A stretch of DNA of 64,000 nucleotides from SG8-40 sp963792855. Its GTDB lineage: Bacteria > Pseudomonadota > Gammaproteobacteria > Burkholderiales > Eutrophovitaceae. The translations under genes were made by a program, and so were the position numbers. The notes below the pieces were generated by a model. That model saw only the letters and a list, made by a program, of their open reading frames with translations, had not been told where the DNA came from and ran no database searches. The stretch lies in the NCBI GenBank assembly GCA_963792855.1, contig CAWBXZ010000017.1:1-64000 (forward strand). Direction: 5' to 3'. Shown here one piece after another: positions 36,093-44,710 of this stretch (the first letter of the stretch is position 1; every line of letters begins with the position of its first letter).

Positions 36093-37271
36093 ATGATCAG
36101 TATTATGGAAAACGAACCGGTATTCGACGTTGGCCACTGCGGTGCCGACCATGCGCACCCGGATCATTTGCGGCGGCTTCACTGCCTCGAGGGTCCCTCG
36201 GAAAGGGCAACTGTCCGCAAGGGGCGGGGCGCGACAGGCAACCCGGAAGGCCGCTTCGAGTCAACGGCGCGAGCTTGTATAGACGACGGATGGGGGGAGC
36301 CGGAGGCCGGCACGCCGTCGGCGTTGCCCACCCATGTAACGGCGGAACGGGCCAGGACTGTTATTACCCGGAACAGCTCGCCGGACGTTCCGTTCAGTTA
36401 TTCGATCAATCCGTACCGTGGCTGTGAGCACGGCTGCACCTACTGTTTTGCCCGGCCCGGCCACGCTTACCTGAATCTTTCGCCTGGTCTGGAATTCGAG
36501 ACGCGTCTGATCGCCAAAGTCAATGCGGCCGAATGCCTGGAGCGGGAACTTTCGCGACCCGGTTACGTTTGCGAGACGATTGCGCTGGGTACCAACACCG
36601 ATCCCTATCAGCCGGTTGAGCGCAAATGGCGCATCACCCGTTCGCTGCTCGAGGTTGCGGCGAAATTCAACCAGCCGGTCGGCATTGTCACGAAGAATGC
36701 GCTGGTCGAGCGTGACCTCGATATCCTGGGGCCGATGGCGCAACGCGGCCTGGCTGCGGTGTTCGTTTCGGTAACGACGCTCGATCATCAACTGGCGCGC
36801 CGTCTGGAGCCGCGCGCGTCGGCGCCTTCCAGAAGAATCGAGGCGATCCGCCGCTTGAGCGAAGCCGGTGTGCCGGTCGGCGTCATGTTTGCGCCGGTCA
36901 TTCCGTTTCTGACCGATTCCGAGCTCGAATCGGTGCTGGGTGCGGCATCCAGCGCTGGTGCCCGGCAGGCCGGGTACATACTGCTGCGGTTGCCATACGA
37001 GGTTAAGCAGATCTTTCGCGACTGGCTGCAGTGCCACTATCCCCTGAAAGCCGCGCACGTCATGAGCCGCGTGCAAGCCATGCGCGGCGGCCGGGACAAT
37101 GACCCGGACTTCGGTTCGCGCATGGTCGGCAAGGGCGAATTCGCCGAATTGCTCAGCAAGCGCTTCCGGATCGCGTGCAGACGCTTCGGTCTGAACCTGA
37201 ATCAGCGAAAGCTGGATGTTTCCCGCTTTCGGCGCCCGGCACCCGATGGACAGATGGATTTGTTTGCATAG
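36093..37271 (+). CDS. Radical SAM protein of the PA0069 type
   Basis: 392 residues with the [4Fe-4S] motif CEHGCTYC (C-x3-C-x2-C) near residue 110 followed by FARPGHAYL. SAM-binding positions and the C-terminal RPAPDGQMDLF are characteristic of the PA0069/Rv2578c-type family, whose reaction is unknown. The ATG at 36093 is used; one four codons on is possible. It is followed by a stand-alone DUF2007 gene and then a histone-deacetylase-like gene, all on one strand. Confidence 0.88.
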   Translation: MISIMENEPVFDVGHCGADHAHPDHLRRLHCLEGPSERATVRKGRGATGNPEGRFESTARACIDDGWGEPEAGTPSALPTHVTAERARTVITRNSSPDVPFSYSINPYRGCEHGCTYCFARPGHAYLNLSPGLEFETRLIAKVNAAECLERELSRPGYVCETIALGTNTDPYQPVERKWRITRSLLEVAAKFNQPVGIVTKNALVERDLDILGPMAQRGLAAVFVSVTTLDHQLARRLEPRASAPSRRIEAIRRLSEAGVPVGVMFAPVIPFLTDSELESVLGAASSAGARQAGYILLRLPYEVKQIFRDWLQCHYPLKAAHVMSRVQAMRGGRDNDPDFGSRMVGKGEFAELLSKRFRIACRRFGLNLNQRKLDVSRFRRPAPDGQMDLFA

Positions 37272-37418
37272 TCCGCACATGCGTAAACGTGCGAAGGGTT
37301 GCCGCTAACGCGGGTAACATCAAGGATTATCAGGCGAACGGTTCGTCGGCCATTGGCCGACAGGAATGACGCGAAGAATGAGGTACCGAAACGGACATCG
37401 GAGAAAGGTTCGGGGCTG

Positions 37419-37730
37419 ATGCGAAGAATCTACTCCGCTGCGACGCTGCCCGACGCACATCTCATAGTCGGCCTGCTGGGGCAGGCAGGGATTCCCGCCC
37501 GGGTATTCAACGAGAATGCCCAGGGCGGTGTTGGCGAGATTCCATTTGTTCATGCCTGGCCGGAGGTTTGGGTCGAGGACGAGCGTGATGCCGGGCGCGC
37601 GCTCGAACTCATCCGCGATTTCGACAAGAACAAGGGCACCGACCGGCAGGTTGCTTGCCCCGGGTGCGGCGAACAGAACCCGGAGAATTTCGAAGTTTGC
37701 TGGAACTGCGGGACTGCGCTTGCCGACTGA
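37419..37730 (+). CDS. DUF2007 domain with a C-terminal zinc ribbon
   Basis: 103 residues. The first about 70 form the DUF2007 signal-transduction-like domain (MRRIYSAATLPDAHLIVGLL and VWVEDERDAGRALELI). The last 30 carry two CxxC pairs (CPGCGEQNPENFEVCWNC), the layout of a zinc ribbon. The fused arrangement suggests nucleic-acid or protein binding. The stop overlaps the possible start of the deacetylase-like gene. Confidence 0.85.
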   Translation: MRRIYSAATLPDAHLIVGLLGQAGIPARVFNENAQGGVGEIPFVHAWPEVWVEDERDAGRALELIRDFDKNKGTDRQVACPGCGEQNPENFEVCWNCGTALAD

Positions 37731-38760
37731 CTGGCACTTCGGAAGAAGAGAATTCCTGCGTGCGACGGCAGCGCTCCTGACGATGCCGGCTGTTCAATCA
37801 TTTGCCAACGGACACAGAGACATGAATGTATGCCTGTACGCCGATGAAATGCTCGGGGCTTACGGCTTTCCCGAAGGCCATCCGTTCGGGATCGATCGCC
37901 AGCAGGCTTTCCTGCGGCAAGCGAAGCAGCAGAAGTTGCTGGACCGGGTACGAGTTGAACCAGGCAGGGCCGCGACGCCGGCAATGCTCGAACGATTTCA
38001 CCGGGCGGATTACATCGAAAAGGTACGTACCGCCGAGTCGGCAGGTATTGATTATCTCGATGCCGGCGATACGCCGGTGTTCCCGAATGTTTTCGAAATC
38101 TCTTCCTGGGTTGTTGGCTCGGCTCTCAAGGGGCTCGACGACGTCATGAGCGGAAGTTGCGTTCGCACTTTCCAGCCGATCGGCGGTTTGCATCACGCCG
38201 GGCGTGCGCACGCGGCGGGATTTTGCGTGTTCAACGATCTGGGCGTCGTGATTGAAACGCTGCGCGCAGAATATGGCGTCAAGCGGATCGGCTATGTCGA
38301 TATCGATGTGCACTTCGGTGATGGCGTGTTCTACGCATTTGAAGATGATCCTGATGTCATCATCGCCGACATCCATCAGGACCCGCGCACTTTGTATCCC
38401 GGGACCGGCTTCGTTGAGGAGACAGGCAGGGGCCCGGCGCGCGGCACCAAGCTGAATATTCCGTTGCGACCCGGGTCGGGTGACCGGGAGTTCGCAAATG
38501 TCTGGCCGCAGGTCGAACGCCACCTCGAAAAGTTCGCCCCCGAGTTCTTTCTCTTCCAGTGTGGCGCGGACGGCCTGGAGGGGGATCCGCTGGCGGGGCT
38601 GCGCTATAGCAGTGAAACCCACGCGCTCGCCGCCAGGAATCTATGCGATCTTGCCAAACGCCATGCGAAGGGACGACTGATGGCGTTTGGTGGCGGGGGA
38701 TATGACCGCCAGAACCTTGCGGCGGGCTGGTCTGCGGTGCTTGCCGAAGCGATGAGATAA
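37720..38760 (+). CDS. Histone-deacetylase-family protein with a possible Tat leader
   Basis: Arginase/deacetylase-fold zinc hydrolase. Active-site features: LHHAGRAHAAGFC near residue 165 with the His pair, zinc ligands in DIDVHFGDG near 190 and CGADGLEGD near 289, and the GGGGY Tyr near 327. Read from the ATG at 37822 it is 312 residues and cytoplasmic. The same frame continues upstream without a stop and encodes FGRREFLRATAALLTMP, a convincing twin-arginine signal, ahead of that ATG. A TTG at 37720 would start it with a seven-residue N-region, overlapping the previous gene by 11 bases. I favour the long form but the start is unproved. Confidence 0.82.
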   Translation: MPTDWHFGRREFLRATAALLTMPAVQSFANGHRDMNVCLYADEMLGAYGFPEGHPFGIDRQQAFLRQAKQQKLLDRVRVEPGRAATPAMLERFHRADYIEKVRTAESAGIDYLDAGDTPVFPNVFEISSWVVGSALKGLDDVMSGSCVRTFQPIGGLHHAGRAHAAGFCVFNDLGVVIETLRAEYGVKRIGYVDIDVHFGDGVFYAFEDDPDVIIADIHQDPRTLYPGTGFVEETGRGPARGTKLNIPLRPGSGDREFANVWPQVERHLEKFAPEFFLFQCGADGLEGDPLAGLRYSSETHALAARNLCDLAKRHAKGRLMAFGGGGYDRQNLAAGWSAVLAEAMR

Positions 38761-38806
38761 GCGGAACTGCCACCTCAACGCATAGCGCTGGCATCGGCGG
38801 TCAGGC

Positions 38807-39322
38807 TTAACTCGCCGATGCCCAACCTGACGTCGCGCCAAGATCCGCGGCGCTCGCCCGGCAGGTGCCGGGCAACATCGAACTGATATCGATCGTATTG
38901 TTTGGATCCGGCCCGCAATCCCACATCGCAGCGACATCGCCCGGCTGCATCGCGGCTGTACGCGCAACGTCTGGCCAGGGTCGCATCATGACATGCTGAT
39001 TGTTTACGAGAGAATTGACGTTACGAATCTGGGCGCGGATCGCACCTTCGTCGCTTGTCTGAAGTGTTGCAACATAGTTCGACACGATTGTGCCCGCGGG
39101 TGGCTCGCACGCCCAGCTTCCGCCGACAGGGAGCGAGACCGAGACCTGAACCGATTCCGAAATGCTTGCGCGGCAAACACTCAGCGCGAGCAAGACCTCG
39201 GACATCTTCGCTCGGGCGGCATAGTTCTGATACGCAGGCAAAGCCACGGCAGCCAGAATACCGATAATCGCAACGACGATCATCAGCTCGATTAGCGTGA
39301 ATCCCTTTTGTAGAGTCTTCAT
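38807..39322 (-). CDS. pilA: Type IV pilin (PilA-like)
   Basis: 171-residue type IVa prepilin. The leader MKTLQKG is cleaved before FTLIELMIVVAIIGILAAVALPAYQNY, with the conserved Glu5 and hydrophobic helix. A disulfide-forming Cys pair is near the C-terminus (WDCGPDPN and GTCRAS), and another pair is in the middle. It is a single pilin gene without the pil assembly genes in the window. A sigma-54-like promoter is seen 85 bases upstream. Confidence 0.95.
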   Translation of the reverse strand: MKTLQKGFTLIELMIVVAIIGILAAVALPAYQNYAARAKMSEVLLALSVCRASISESVQVSVSLPVGGSWACEPPAGTIVSNYVATLQTSDEGAIRAQIRNVNSLVNNQHVMMRPWPDVARTAAMQPGDVAAMWDCGPDPNNTIDISSMLPGTCRASAADLGATSGWASAS

Positions 39323-39406
39323 AAGTTCCCCTTAATGTGCTGCATCGAACTCACGCTGTTCACCGCTTTGTTATATGCGTATATCGCAACACTCACGGGT
39401 ATAACT

Positions 39407-39422
39407 GGCAGGTTTCGTGCCA
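39407..39422 (-). promoter_or_regulatory. Sigma-54 (RpoN) promoter of pilA
   Basis: On the minus strand TGGCACGAAACCTGCC matches the -24/-12 consensus TGGCACGrNNNTTGCw except in one position of the -12 half. It lies about 85 bases before the pilA ATG. This is the kind of promoter used by pilin genes under PilR control, which is established for pilA in other proteobacteria. Confidence 0.6.
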
Positions 39423-39453
39423 TGCACATCGCGGTCTCGCGGGAGATCAAAAC

Positions 39454-39469
39454 CGTTGTTTAAACAACG
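39454..39469. promoter_or_regulatory. Perfect 16-base palindrome CGTTGTTTAAACAACG
   Basis: Fully self-complementary site between pilA and the threonine-dehydratase gene. It lies about 35 bases upstream of the sigma-54 promoter, the position of an activator or repressor site. No other copy was noticed in this window. Confidence 0.4.
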
Positions 39470-39624
39470 AGGTAGGGTTTTCGATCACACATTGCGCCGG
39501 AGCCGTGCGAGATGACTGACAGCCTGTTTCGGCGTGAATTGCTGTGTTGATCGCGGCCCGGATTCCGGCGAGCCGTAATGTGGGCGGGCTTGCCCTGATT
39601 TCCTTGCGAGACCTGCCTGATTTT

Positions 39625-40611
39625 TCAACTCGCCTTGTCGTCTCGATGCGCGCTCCCTCGCATCCAGGCAGACACTCTGGGCAGACCGGCGTTGGCGCCA
39701 CACAGAACAACCACGATGTTTTCATCGGGCTTGATGGTGACCTTGCCCGCCAGCAGCGCTGCCACAGAGCACGAGGTGGCCGGCTCCGTCAGCAGTTTGT
39801 CTTCCGCAAGGAGTTCAAGCAGCGCGTCGACCGCCTGTTGGTCCGACACGGTGACCAATTCCGAGGCGTGGCTGGTGATGATGTCGAACTGGCGCTGCCC
39901 TGTTCTGCGCGCGCCGAGCGTTTCGGCAATGGAGGTGATCGCGGGCAGTTCGACAATGCGGCCGGATCGCCAACTCTGGTACATCGAATCCGCGCCTTCG
40001 GTTTCGACACCGGCGATCCTTGTCGCCGGGCTGTAGGCGGCCGCAGCGGAAATCAGCCCTGACAGCAGGCCGCCGCCGCCAATGGATGCGACGATCAGGT
40101 CGATGCGGGGAATCTGCGAGACGAGTTCGGAGACGATGGTACCTTGCCCGGCCATTACATGGACGTCATCGAACGGATGGATATAGGCGGCATCGTTGTC
40201 TCGCGCCCTCGCGCGGGCCTCGATATTTGACTCGTCCCAGCTTTCTCCGTGCAAGACGACCTCGGCGCCCAGTGTCTCGATCGCGCGCACGCGGTAAGGC
40301 GGTGATTTGCGGGGCAGGTAAACGGTCGCCGGAATGCCTGCCATTTGCGCGGTATAGGCGAGCGCCAGGCCGTGATTTCCACCCGACGCGGTGACGACAC
40401 CGTGAGCGCGGCGGTGCGGCGGCAACTGCGAAATGGCGTTGAATGCGCCACGCACCTTGAACGAGTGTGTCGGCTGCAAGGTTTCCAGCTTGAGCCAAAC
40501 ATTGGCGCCGAGTTTACGGCTCAGGTAGTGCGACCGGATCAGCGGCGTCGGCGCAAGCGATCGTCGTACGGTTTCGAATGCGGCGTCGATGAGTTCCCGG
40601 TCGATCAGCAC
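39625..40611 (-). CDS. Threonine/serine dehydratase-like PLP enzyme
   Basis: Fold-type II PLP enzyme of 328 residues. The Schiff-base Lys is in THSFKVRGAFNA near residue 50, the phosphate-binding region in TASGGNHGLALAY, and the tetraglycine loop SIGGGGLLSG near 176. It lacks the C-terminal ACT domain of biosynthetic IlvA, so it is the short catabolic type. The GTG start at VLIDRELIDAA fits homologues; a TTG start 21 codons upstream is possible. It is downstream of trpB2 on the same strand. Products would be 2-oxobutyrate or pyruvate and ammonia. Confidence 0.87.
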   Translation of the reverse strand: MLIDRELIDAAFETVRRSLAPTPLIRSHYLSRKLGANVWLKLETLQPTHSFKVRGAFNAISQLPPHRRAHGVVTASGGNHGLALAYTAQMAGIPATVYLPRKSPPYRVRAIETLGAEVVLHGESWDESNIEARARARDNDAAYIHPFDDVHVMAGQGTIVSELVSQIPRIDLIVASIGGGGLLSGLISAAAAYSPATRIAGVETEGADSMYQSWRSGRIVELPAITSIAETLGARRTGQRQFDIITSHASELVTVSDQQAVDALLELLAEDKLLTEPATSCSVAALLAGKVTIKPDENIVVVLCGANAGLPRVSAWMRGSAHRDDKAS

Positions 40612-40728
40612 CTTGCGCTCACCGTGTCGCCGATGTGGCACTTTTGCCGTTCCCTGCCCGGCGCGTTGGCGCAACTTCTCGGCTTGTGCGGACAGGCGCT
40701 ATTTTTCGGCTTGTGCGGGCGGACACAA

Positions 40729-42096
40729 TCAGGCCGCTTGTGCCGACGGCAATCCCGCGAGCGCCATCGCCAGTTCTGCTTCGTCATAACTCTGATCGGT
40801 GAGTTTGCCGGCGAAGTAGTCGCTGTATGCCTGCATGTCGAAATGGCCGTGACCGCACAGGTTGAACAAAATGGAGCGCGCGCGTCCTTCCTGCTTGCAC
40901 TTGAGTGCTTCGTCGATCGCGCCCTTGACCGCATGATTGGCTTCCGGTGCGGGCACGATGCCCTCGGCACGGGCGAACTGCACACCCGCTTCGAATACTT
41001 CGACCTGTTTGTAGGCGCGCGCGCCGATCAGGCCGAGGTCGCGAACGTGCGAAACCAGCGGTGCCATGCCGTGATAGCGCAAACCGCCCGAGTGCAGGGA
41101 AGGCGGTATGAACGTGGACCCGAGCGTATGCATCTTGACCAGCGGCGTCAGGTGGCCGGTGTCGCCAAAATCGTAGGCGTACTTGCCCTTGGTCAGCGAC
41201 GGGCAAGCGGTCGGTTCGACCGCGAGAATGTCGACTTTCTTCCCTCCGCGAAGCTGTGCGCCGAGAAACGGAAACACGATGCCCGCGAAATTCGACCCGC
41301 CACCGGTGCAGGCGACGATGATGTCGGGATAGTCGTCCGCCATTTCCATCTGCTTCATCGCTTCCTGACCGACGACGGTCTGGTGCAACAAAACGTGATT
41401 GAGCACGGAGCCCAGCGCGTACTTGGTGTCGTCGTTGGTTGCCGCAACCTCGACCGCTTCCGAGATGGCGATTCCCAGAGATCCGCTGCTGTCGGGGGAT
41501 TTGGCGAGGATTTCACGGCCGGCATTGGTTTGCGTCGACGGGCTGGCAATACAGCTTGCGCCATAGGTTTCCATCAGCGCACGCCGGTAGGGCTTTTGTT
41601 GATAGGACACCTTCACCATGAACACCTGTACCTGGATTCCGAACAACGCGCCGGCGAAAGCGAGCGACGAGCCCCATTGGCCTGCGCCGGTCTCGGTGGT
41701 GATCTTCCTGATACCGGCTTCATGGTTGTAGAAGGCTTGCGCGACAGCGGTGTTCGGTTTGTGCGAGCCGGCCGGGCTCACGCCCTCATACTTGTAGTAG
41801 ATCCGGGCGGGTGTATCGAGGGCTTTCTCGAGATTGCGTGCCCGGAATAACGGGGCCGGCCGCCACTGGCGGTAGATCTGGCGCACCGGCCCTGGTATCT
41901 CGATGTCGCGTTCAGTCGATACCTCCTGCATGATCAGCGACTCCGGAAACAATGGCGCCAGGTCGTCCGGCCCGATCGGCTGCCTGGTTGCCGGGTGAAG
42001 CGGTGGTGGTGGCGGACTGGGCAGGTCCGCCATCAGGTTGTACCAGGACTTCGGGATTTCCGTCTCGGGTAGCAGGTATTTGATTGTCTCGGCCAT
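40729..42096 (-). CDS. trpB2: TrpB2-type tryptophan synthase beta-like protein
   Basis: 455-residue PLP enzyme of the TrpB2 branch, longer than TrpB1 because of an N-terminal extension (about 60 residues with a Pro-rich stretch SPPPPPLHP). The PLP Lys is in GSHKPNTAVAQAF near residue 107, GGGSNFAG near 232 binds phosphate, and SAGLRYHG-like SGGLRYHGM is typical of TrpB2. No trpA is nearby, so it does not depend on the local alpha subunit. GGGAGGAAAT precedes this ATG, whereas the frame opens 21 codons earlier. TrpB2 can use indole with serine, or O-phosphoserine. Confidence 0.9.
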   Translation of the reverse strand: MAETIKYLLPETEIPKSWYNLMADLPSPPPPPLHPATRQPIGPDDLAPLFPESLIMQEVSTERDIEIPGPVRQIYRQWRPAPLFRARNLEKALDTPARIYYKYEGVSPAGSHKPNTAVAQAFYNHEAGIRKITTETGAGQWGSSLAFAGALFGIQVQVFMVKVSYQQKPYRRALMETYGASCIASPSTQTNAGREILAKSPDSSGSLGIAISEAVEVAATNDDTKYALGSVLNHVLLHQTVVGQEAMKQMEMADDYPDIIVACTGGGSNFAGIVFPFLGAQLRGGKKVDILAVEPTACPSLTKGKYAYDFGDTGHLTPLVKMHTLGSTFIPPSLHSGGLRYHGMAPLVSHVRDLGLIGARAYKQVEVFEAGVQFARAEGIVPAPEANHAVKGAIDEALKCKQEGRARSILFNLCGHGHFDMQAYSDYFAGKLTDQSYDEAELAMALAGLPSAQAA

Positions 42097-42269
42097 ATTT
42101 CCTCCCGTGTACGTTGGGGCTGCTTGCGAAACAACCCCGGTCTGATGTTCTGCGTTCATTTGCTAGTCCGCCGCAGCGCGAGCGCCGACCGCGAAGCCAA
42201 CCAATAACCGGAATGACGCCGGTAGAAATTGATTGTGATCAAGAAGTCTGATGACGCCGGTCCTCCGGG

Positions 42270-43658
42270 CTATTCTCCGTCGTTGCTGCGCGCCGCTGCA
42301 CGTTCTCGTCTGCCTGCCAGGTCGCAAAGGGCAGCCAATTGCCTGTAGCCGGCGTTCTCGAATATCGCGGCGACCAGCAGCATTGCGTAGTCAGTCCGCC
42401 CCTGATAGGTGCGAAACAGAAACGCATCAAGCGCTATGGCGAGCCACGACAACAGTATGCCGAGTCCGGCCGCGCATACGGCGAATGCGATCAGGTGCGC
42501 GCCGGGAATCAGTCCAAGGGCATATGCCGACACGAAGAACACCACACCCGACACCTCGATGATCGGTCGCGCGGATTCGGTGAGTTTGACGAAGGGATAC
42601 GCAAGGTGCCCCACAATTCCCGTACCGCGTTGCCAGAACAACTTCCGGTTCGCTTTCAGTGCCTCTGCCTGTCCCCGGCGTGCTTCCCTGTCCGACCGGC
42701 ACACTTGACCCGCTGCGCCGGGAGCGAGTCGCCACACGATGGGTGCTGGCAGGAACGCGATTCGGTAGGGTTTGCCCTCGGCGCGATAATGGCGATGCAA
42801 ACGCGCCAGCAGTTCGAGTACGGGATTGGCGGCCGTGCGGTCGAAGCCGCCGACCTGAACGACCGCTTTCCTGCGAAAGGCACAGAACCGATGCGAAAAG
42901 GCGAGGGTCGCGTTTCTGCCGGCCCATCCGTGCCGGGCGCACAGGTCCCGGCGCAATGCCGCGCTGGCCTGTGCCCAAACCAGCGGGTTTCCGGCGAGCC
43001 TGCAGCGTTCCAGAAACCCGCCGACAATAAAGCTGCCATTGGCGATTCGCTCCGCGGATCCCACCGCAACGGTTGTGGCGTCTTCGAGAAAATCCGGAAC
43101 CAGGCGGCGCAGGCTGTCACGTCTGATCACGCAGTCCGCGCGAGCGATACAGATGACAGGGTAGCGCGCGGCGTTAACGCCTGTATTGATCGCGTCGCCC
43201 AGGCCGCCTTTGTCCTTGTCGATAACCCGCAAGGCCCGAAAGCGCGGAGACCTGTAGACGCCGCGAACCTGCCTGGCGCGCACCTGGCGCCAGTACGCTT
43301 CGGGAAAGACCGCCAGTTGCAGTGCCGATTTCAGCCGTGAAAACGTCTTCTCGTCGGTTGTGTCGCAGACGACGATGACCTCGAACTGCGGGTAGTCGAG
43401 ATCAAGTAACTGCTGCACGAAATTTGCCGCATCCGCGTTGGCTTCGCTGATGGGGACGATGATCGACACCGGTATTTCGTAGCCCGCCGACAGGCTCGGA
43501 AGCATTCTTACGGCCACCGACTCCATTCGCCGGCGCAGGCTGTTCACCGATACTGCAGTGAGCAGTGTCTGTCCGCCATGGAGCAACAGGAAATAGCCGA
43601 TGAAAAGCCATTCGAGTGACGCAATGACGGATGCGCCGTCGATTGCAGAAAGGTTCAC
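42270..43658 (-). CDS. GT2-type membrane glycosyltransferase, catalytic motifs degraded
   Basis: 462-residue membrane protein with a GT2/cellulose-synthase-like glycosyltransferase domain between an N-terminal segment (IGYFLLLHGGQTLLTAV) and two or three C-terminal segments. The fold is clear (YEIPVSIIVPISEANAD, DKDKGGLGDAINTGVNAARYPV, GKPYRIAFLPAPIVW). Where active relatives have DAD, it reads RAD. Where they have the TVGED-type base region, it reads TAANPVLEL, and the QxxRW region reads NRKLFWQRG. It is probably not an active transferase. GTG start overlaps the HEAT gene stop (GTGA). Confidence 0.87.
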   Translation of the reverse strand: MNLSAIDGASVIASLEWLFIGYFLLLHGGQTLLTAVSVNSLRRRMESVAVRMLPSLSAGYEIPVSIIVPISEANADAANFVQQLLDLDYPQFEVIVVCDTTDEKTFSRLKSALQLAVFPEAYWRQVRARQVRGVYRSPRFRALRVIDKDKGGLGDAINTGVNAARYPVICIARADCVIRRDSLRRLVPDFLEDATTVAVGSAERIANGSFIVGGFLERCRLAGNPLVWAQASAALRRDLCARHGWAGRNATLAFSHRFCAFRRKAVVQVGGFDRTAANPVLELLARLHRHYRAEGKPYRIAFLPAPIVWRLAPGAAGQVCRSDREARRGQAEALKANRKLFWQRGTGIVGHLAYPFVKLTESARPIIEVSGVVFFVSAYALGLIPGAHLIAFAVCAAGLGILLSWLAIALDAFLFRTYQGRTDYAMLLVAAIFENAGYRQLAALCDLAGRRERAAARSNDGE

Positions 43659-44710
43659 TTGATCTTCATCTCGGCCACGACCTGGTCGAGAATATCCTGT
43701 GCGAACGCGTCGACGAGCGAATACCGCAGGCGCCACAAATCGTCGGATGAAAGAAACGGCAGGCGTGCGAGCGACTGGCCGGCTCTGTAGCGTACCCACC
43801 AGACCCTGTCGGACAACATGCTGATCAGCAGATGTTCCTCCCCGGGTGAAATGGCTTTCCCCAGCACGCGCGCGATATGGGTGCGCACCTCCCAGCTCCG
43901 GTGCTTCATGAGCGGCACGATCGCGTCGAGGTTCTTCGGGGCATGCTTCGATTTCAGACAGGCAATGAGGATTTCCTCGTTTTTCGAGGACCGGATCAGG
44001 CGCAGCAAGTAAGGTGTTACTGAATCTGGTTGCGCGGAGTCCATCAGCGTAATCAGCCGTGGCAGTTCGGACGGAATCGCGATTTCCGCAGCCTGAATCA
44101 GGCCGTCTGCAATGACCGCTGCATCGGATTCCGAGAGAATCTTCTTGAGTTGGTCGGTTGGCCAGTCGTCACGTGCACCGATTGATGACAAAAGGATGGC
44201 CATTGCGCGCGAGGCGTCGGTCAGAAAAAGTGCATGCAAGGCTGCCAGCGACAGAATTGGCGTGCGGCCTCGCGCAACGGCTTCCAGTAATCTCCACGAG
44301 TCCTGGTCGCCGAGGTGTCCAAGCGTCATCACCGCGACAAGCTGGTTTTCGGTGTCCTGGGTGGCGAGCAGGTTGCGTGCTGCGGAGTCCATGCGCAAGC
44401 GCAATGCCACCGCTTTGAGGCGGTGCCGCGCTGGACCTCTCAGCGAATCATGAAACTGGTTCCACAATGCAAGAAACACGAACCAGTCCCGTTTCGGGAC
44501 TTTCGGAAGTCGCGTCGGCACGGCGTCCACGGTTTCGAGAAGCAACGGCCGCCAACTGCGTAGAAAACGCGATTCGTGCACGCCGATGAATTTTCCCTGC
44601 AGCCGCAACATTGCAGTCCAGCACGCAATGATGATCACGGTCGCGGCGATCGTCAGGCTCGCCCACAGTACGACGTGCACCAGCACATCAGGGCCGAGGA
44701 GGCTATGCAT
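43655..44710 (-). CDS. Membrane-anchored HEAT-repeat protein
   Basis: 351 residues. One N-terminal membrane segment (LVHVVLWASLTIAATVIIIACW) is followed by a soluble region of helical repeats with HEAT-like spacing (for example NQLVAVMTLGHLGDQDSWRLLEAVA and IVPLMKHRSWEVRTHIARVLG). It most likely presents a protein-interaction scaffold at the membrane. Its stop overlaps the GTG start of the GT2-like protein, so the two are translationally coupled and almost certainly form a complex. Confidence 0.85.
   Translation of the reverse strand: MHSLLGPDVLVHVVLWASLTIAATVIIIACWTAMLRLQGKFIGVHESRFLRSWRPLLLETVDAVPTRLPKVPKRDWFVFLALWNQFHDSLRGPARHRLKAVALRLRMDSAARNLLATQDTENQLVAVMTLGHLGDQDSWRLLEAVARGRTPILSLAALHALFLTDASRAMAILLSSIGARDDWPTDQLKKILSESDAAVIADGLIQAAEIAIPSELPRLITLMDSAQPDSVTPYLLRLIRSSKNEEILIACLKSKHAPKNLDAIVPLMKHRSWEVRTHIARVLGKAISPGEEHLLISMLSDRVWWVRYRAGQSLARLPFLSSDDLWRLRYSLVDAFAQDILDQVVAEMKIK

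Noticed and set aside
39447..39725. Open frame between pilA and the dehydratase gene
   Set aside because: It overlaps the dehydratase gene end in another frame and has no start signal or recognisable domain.
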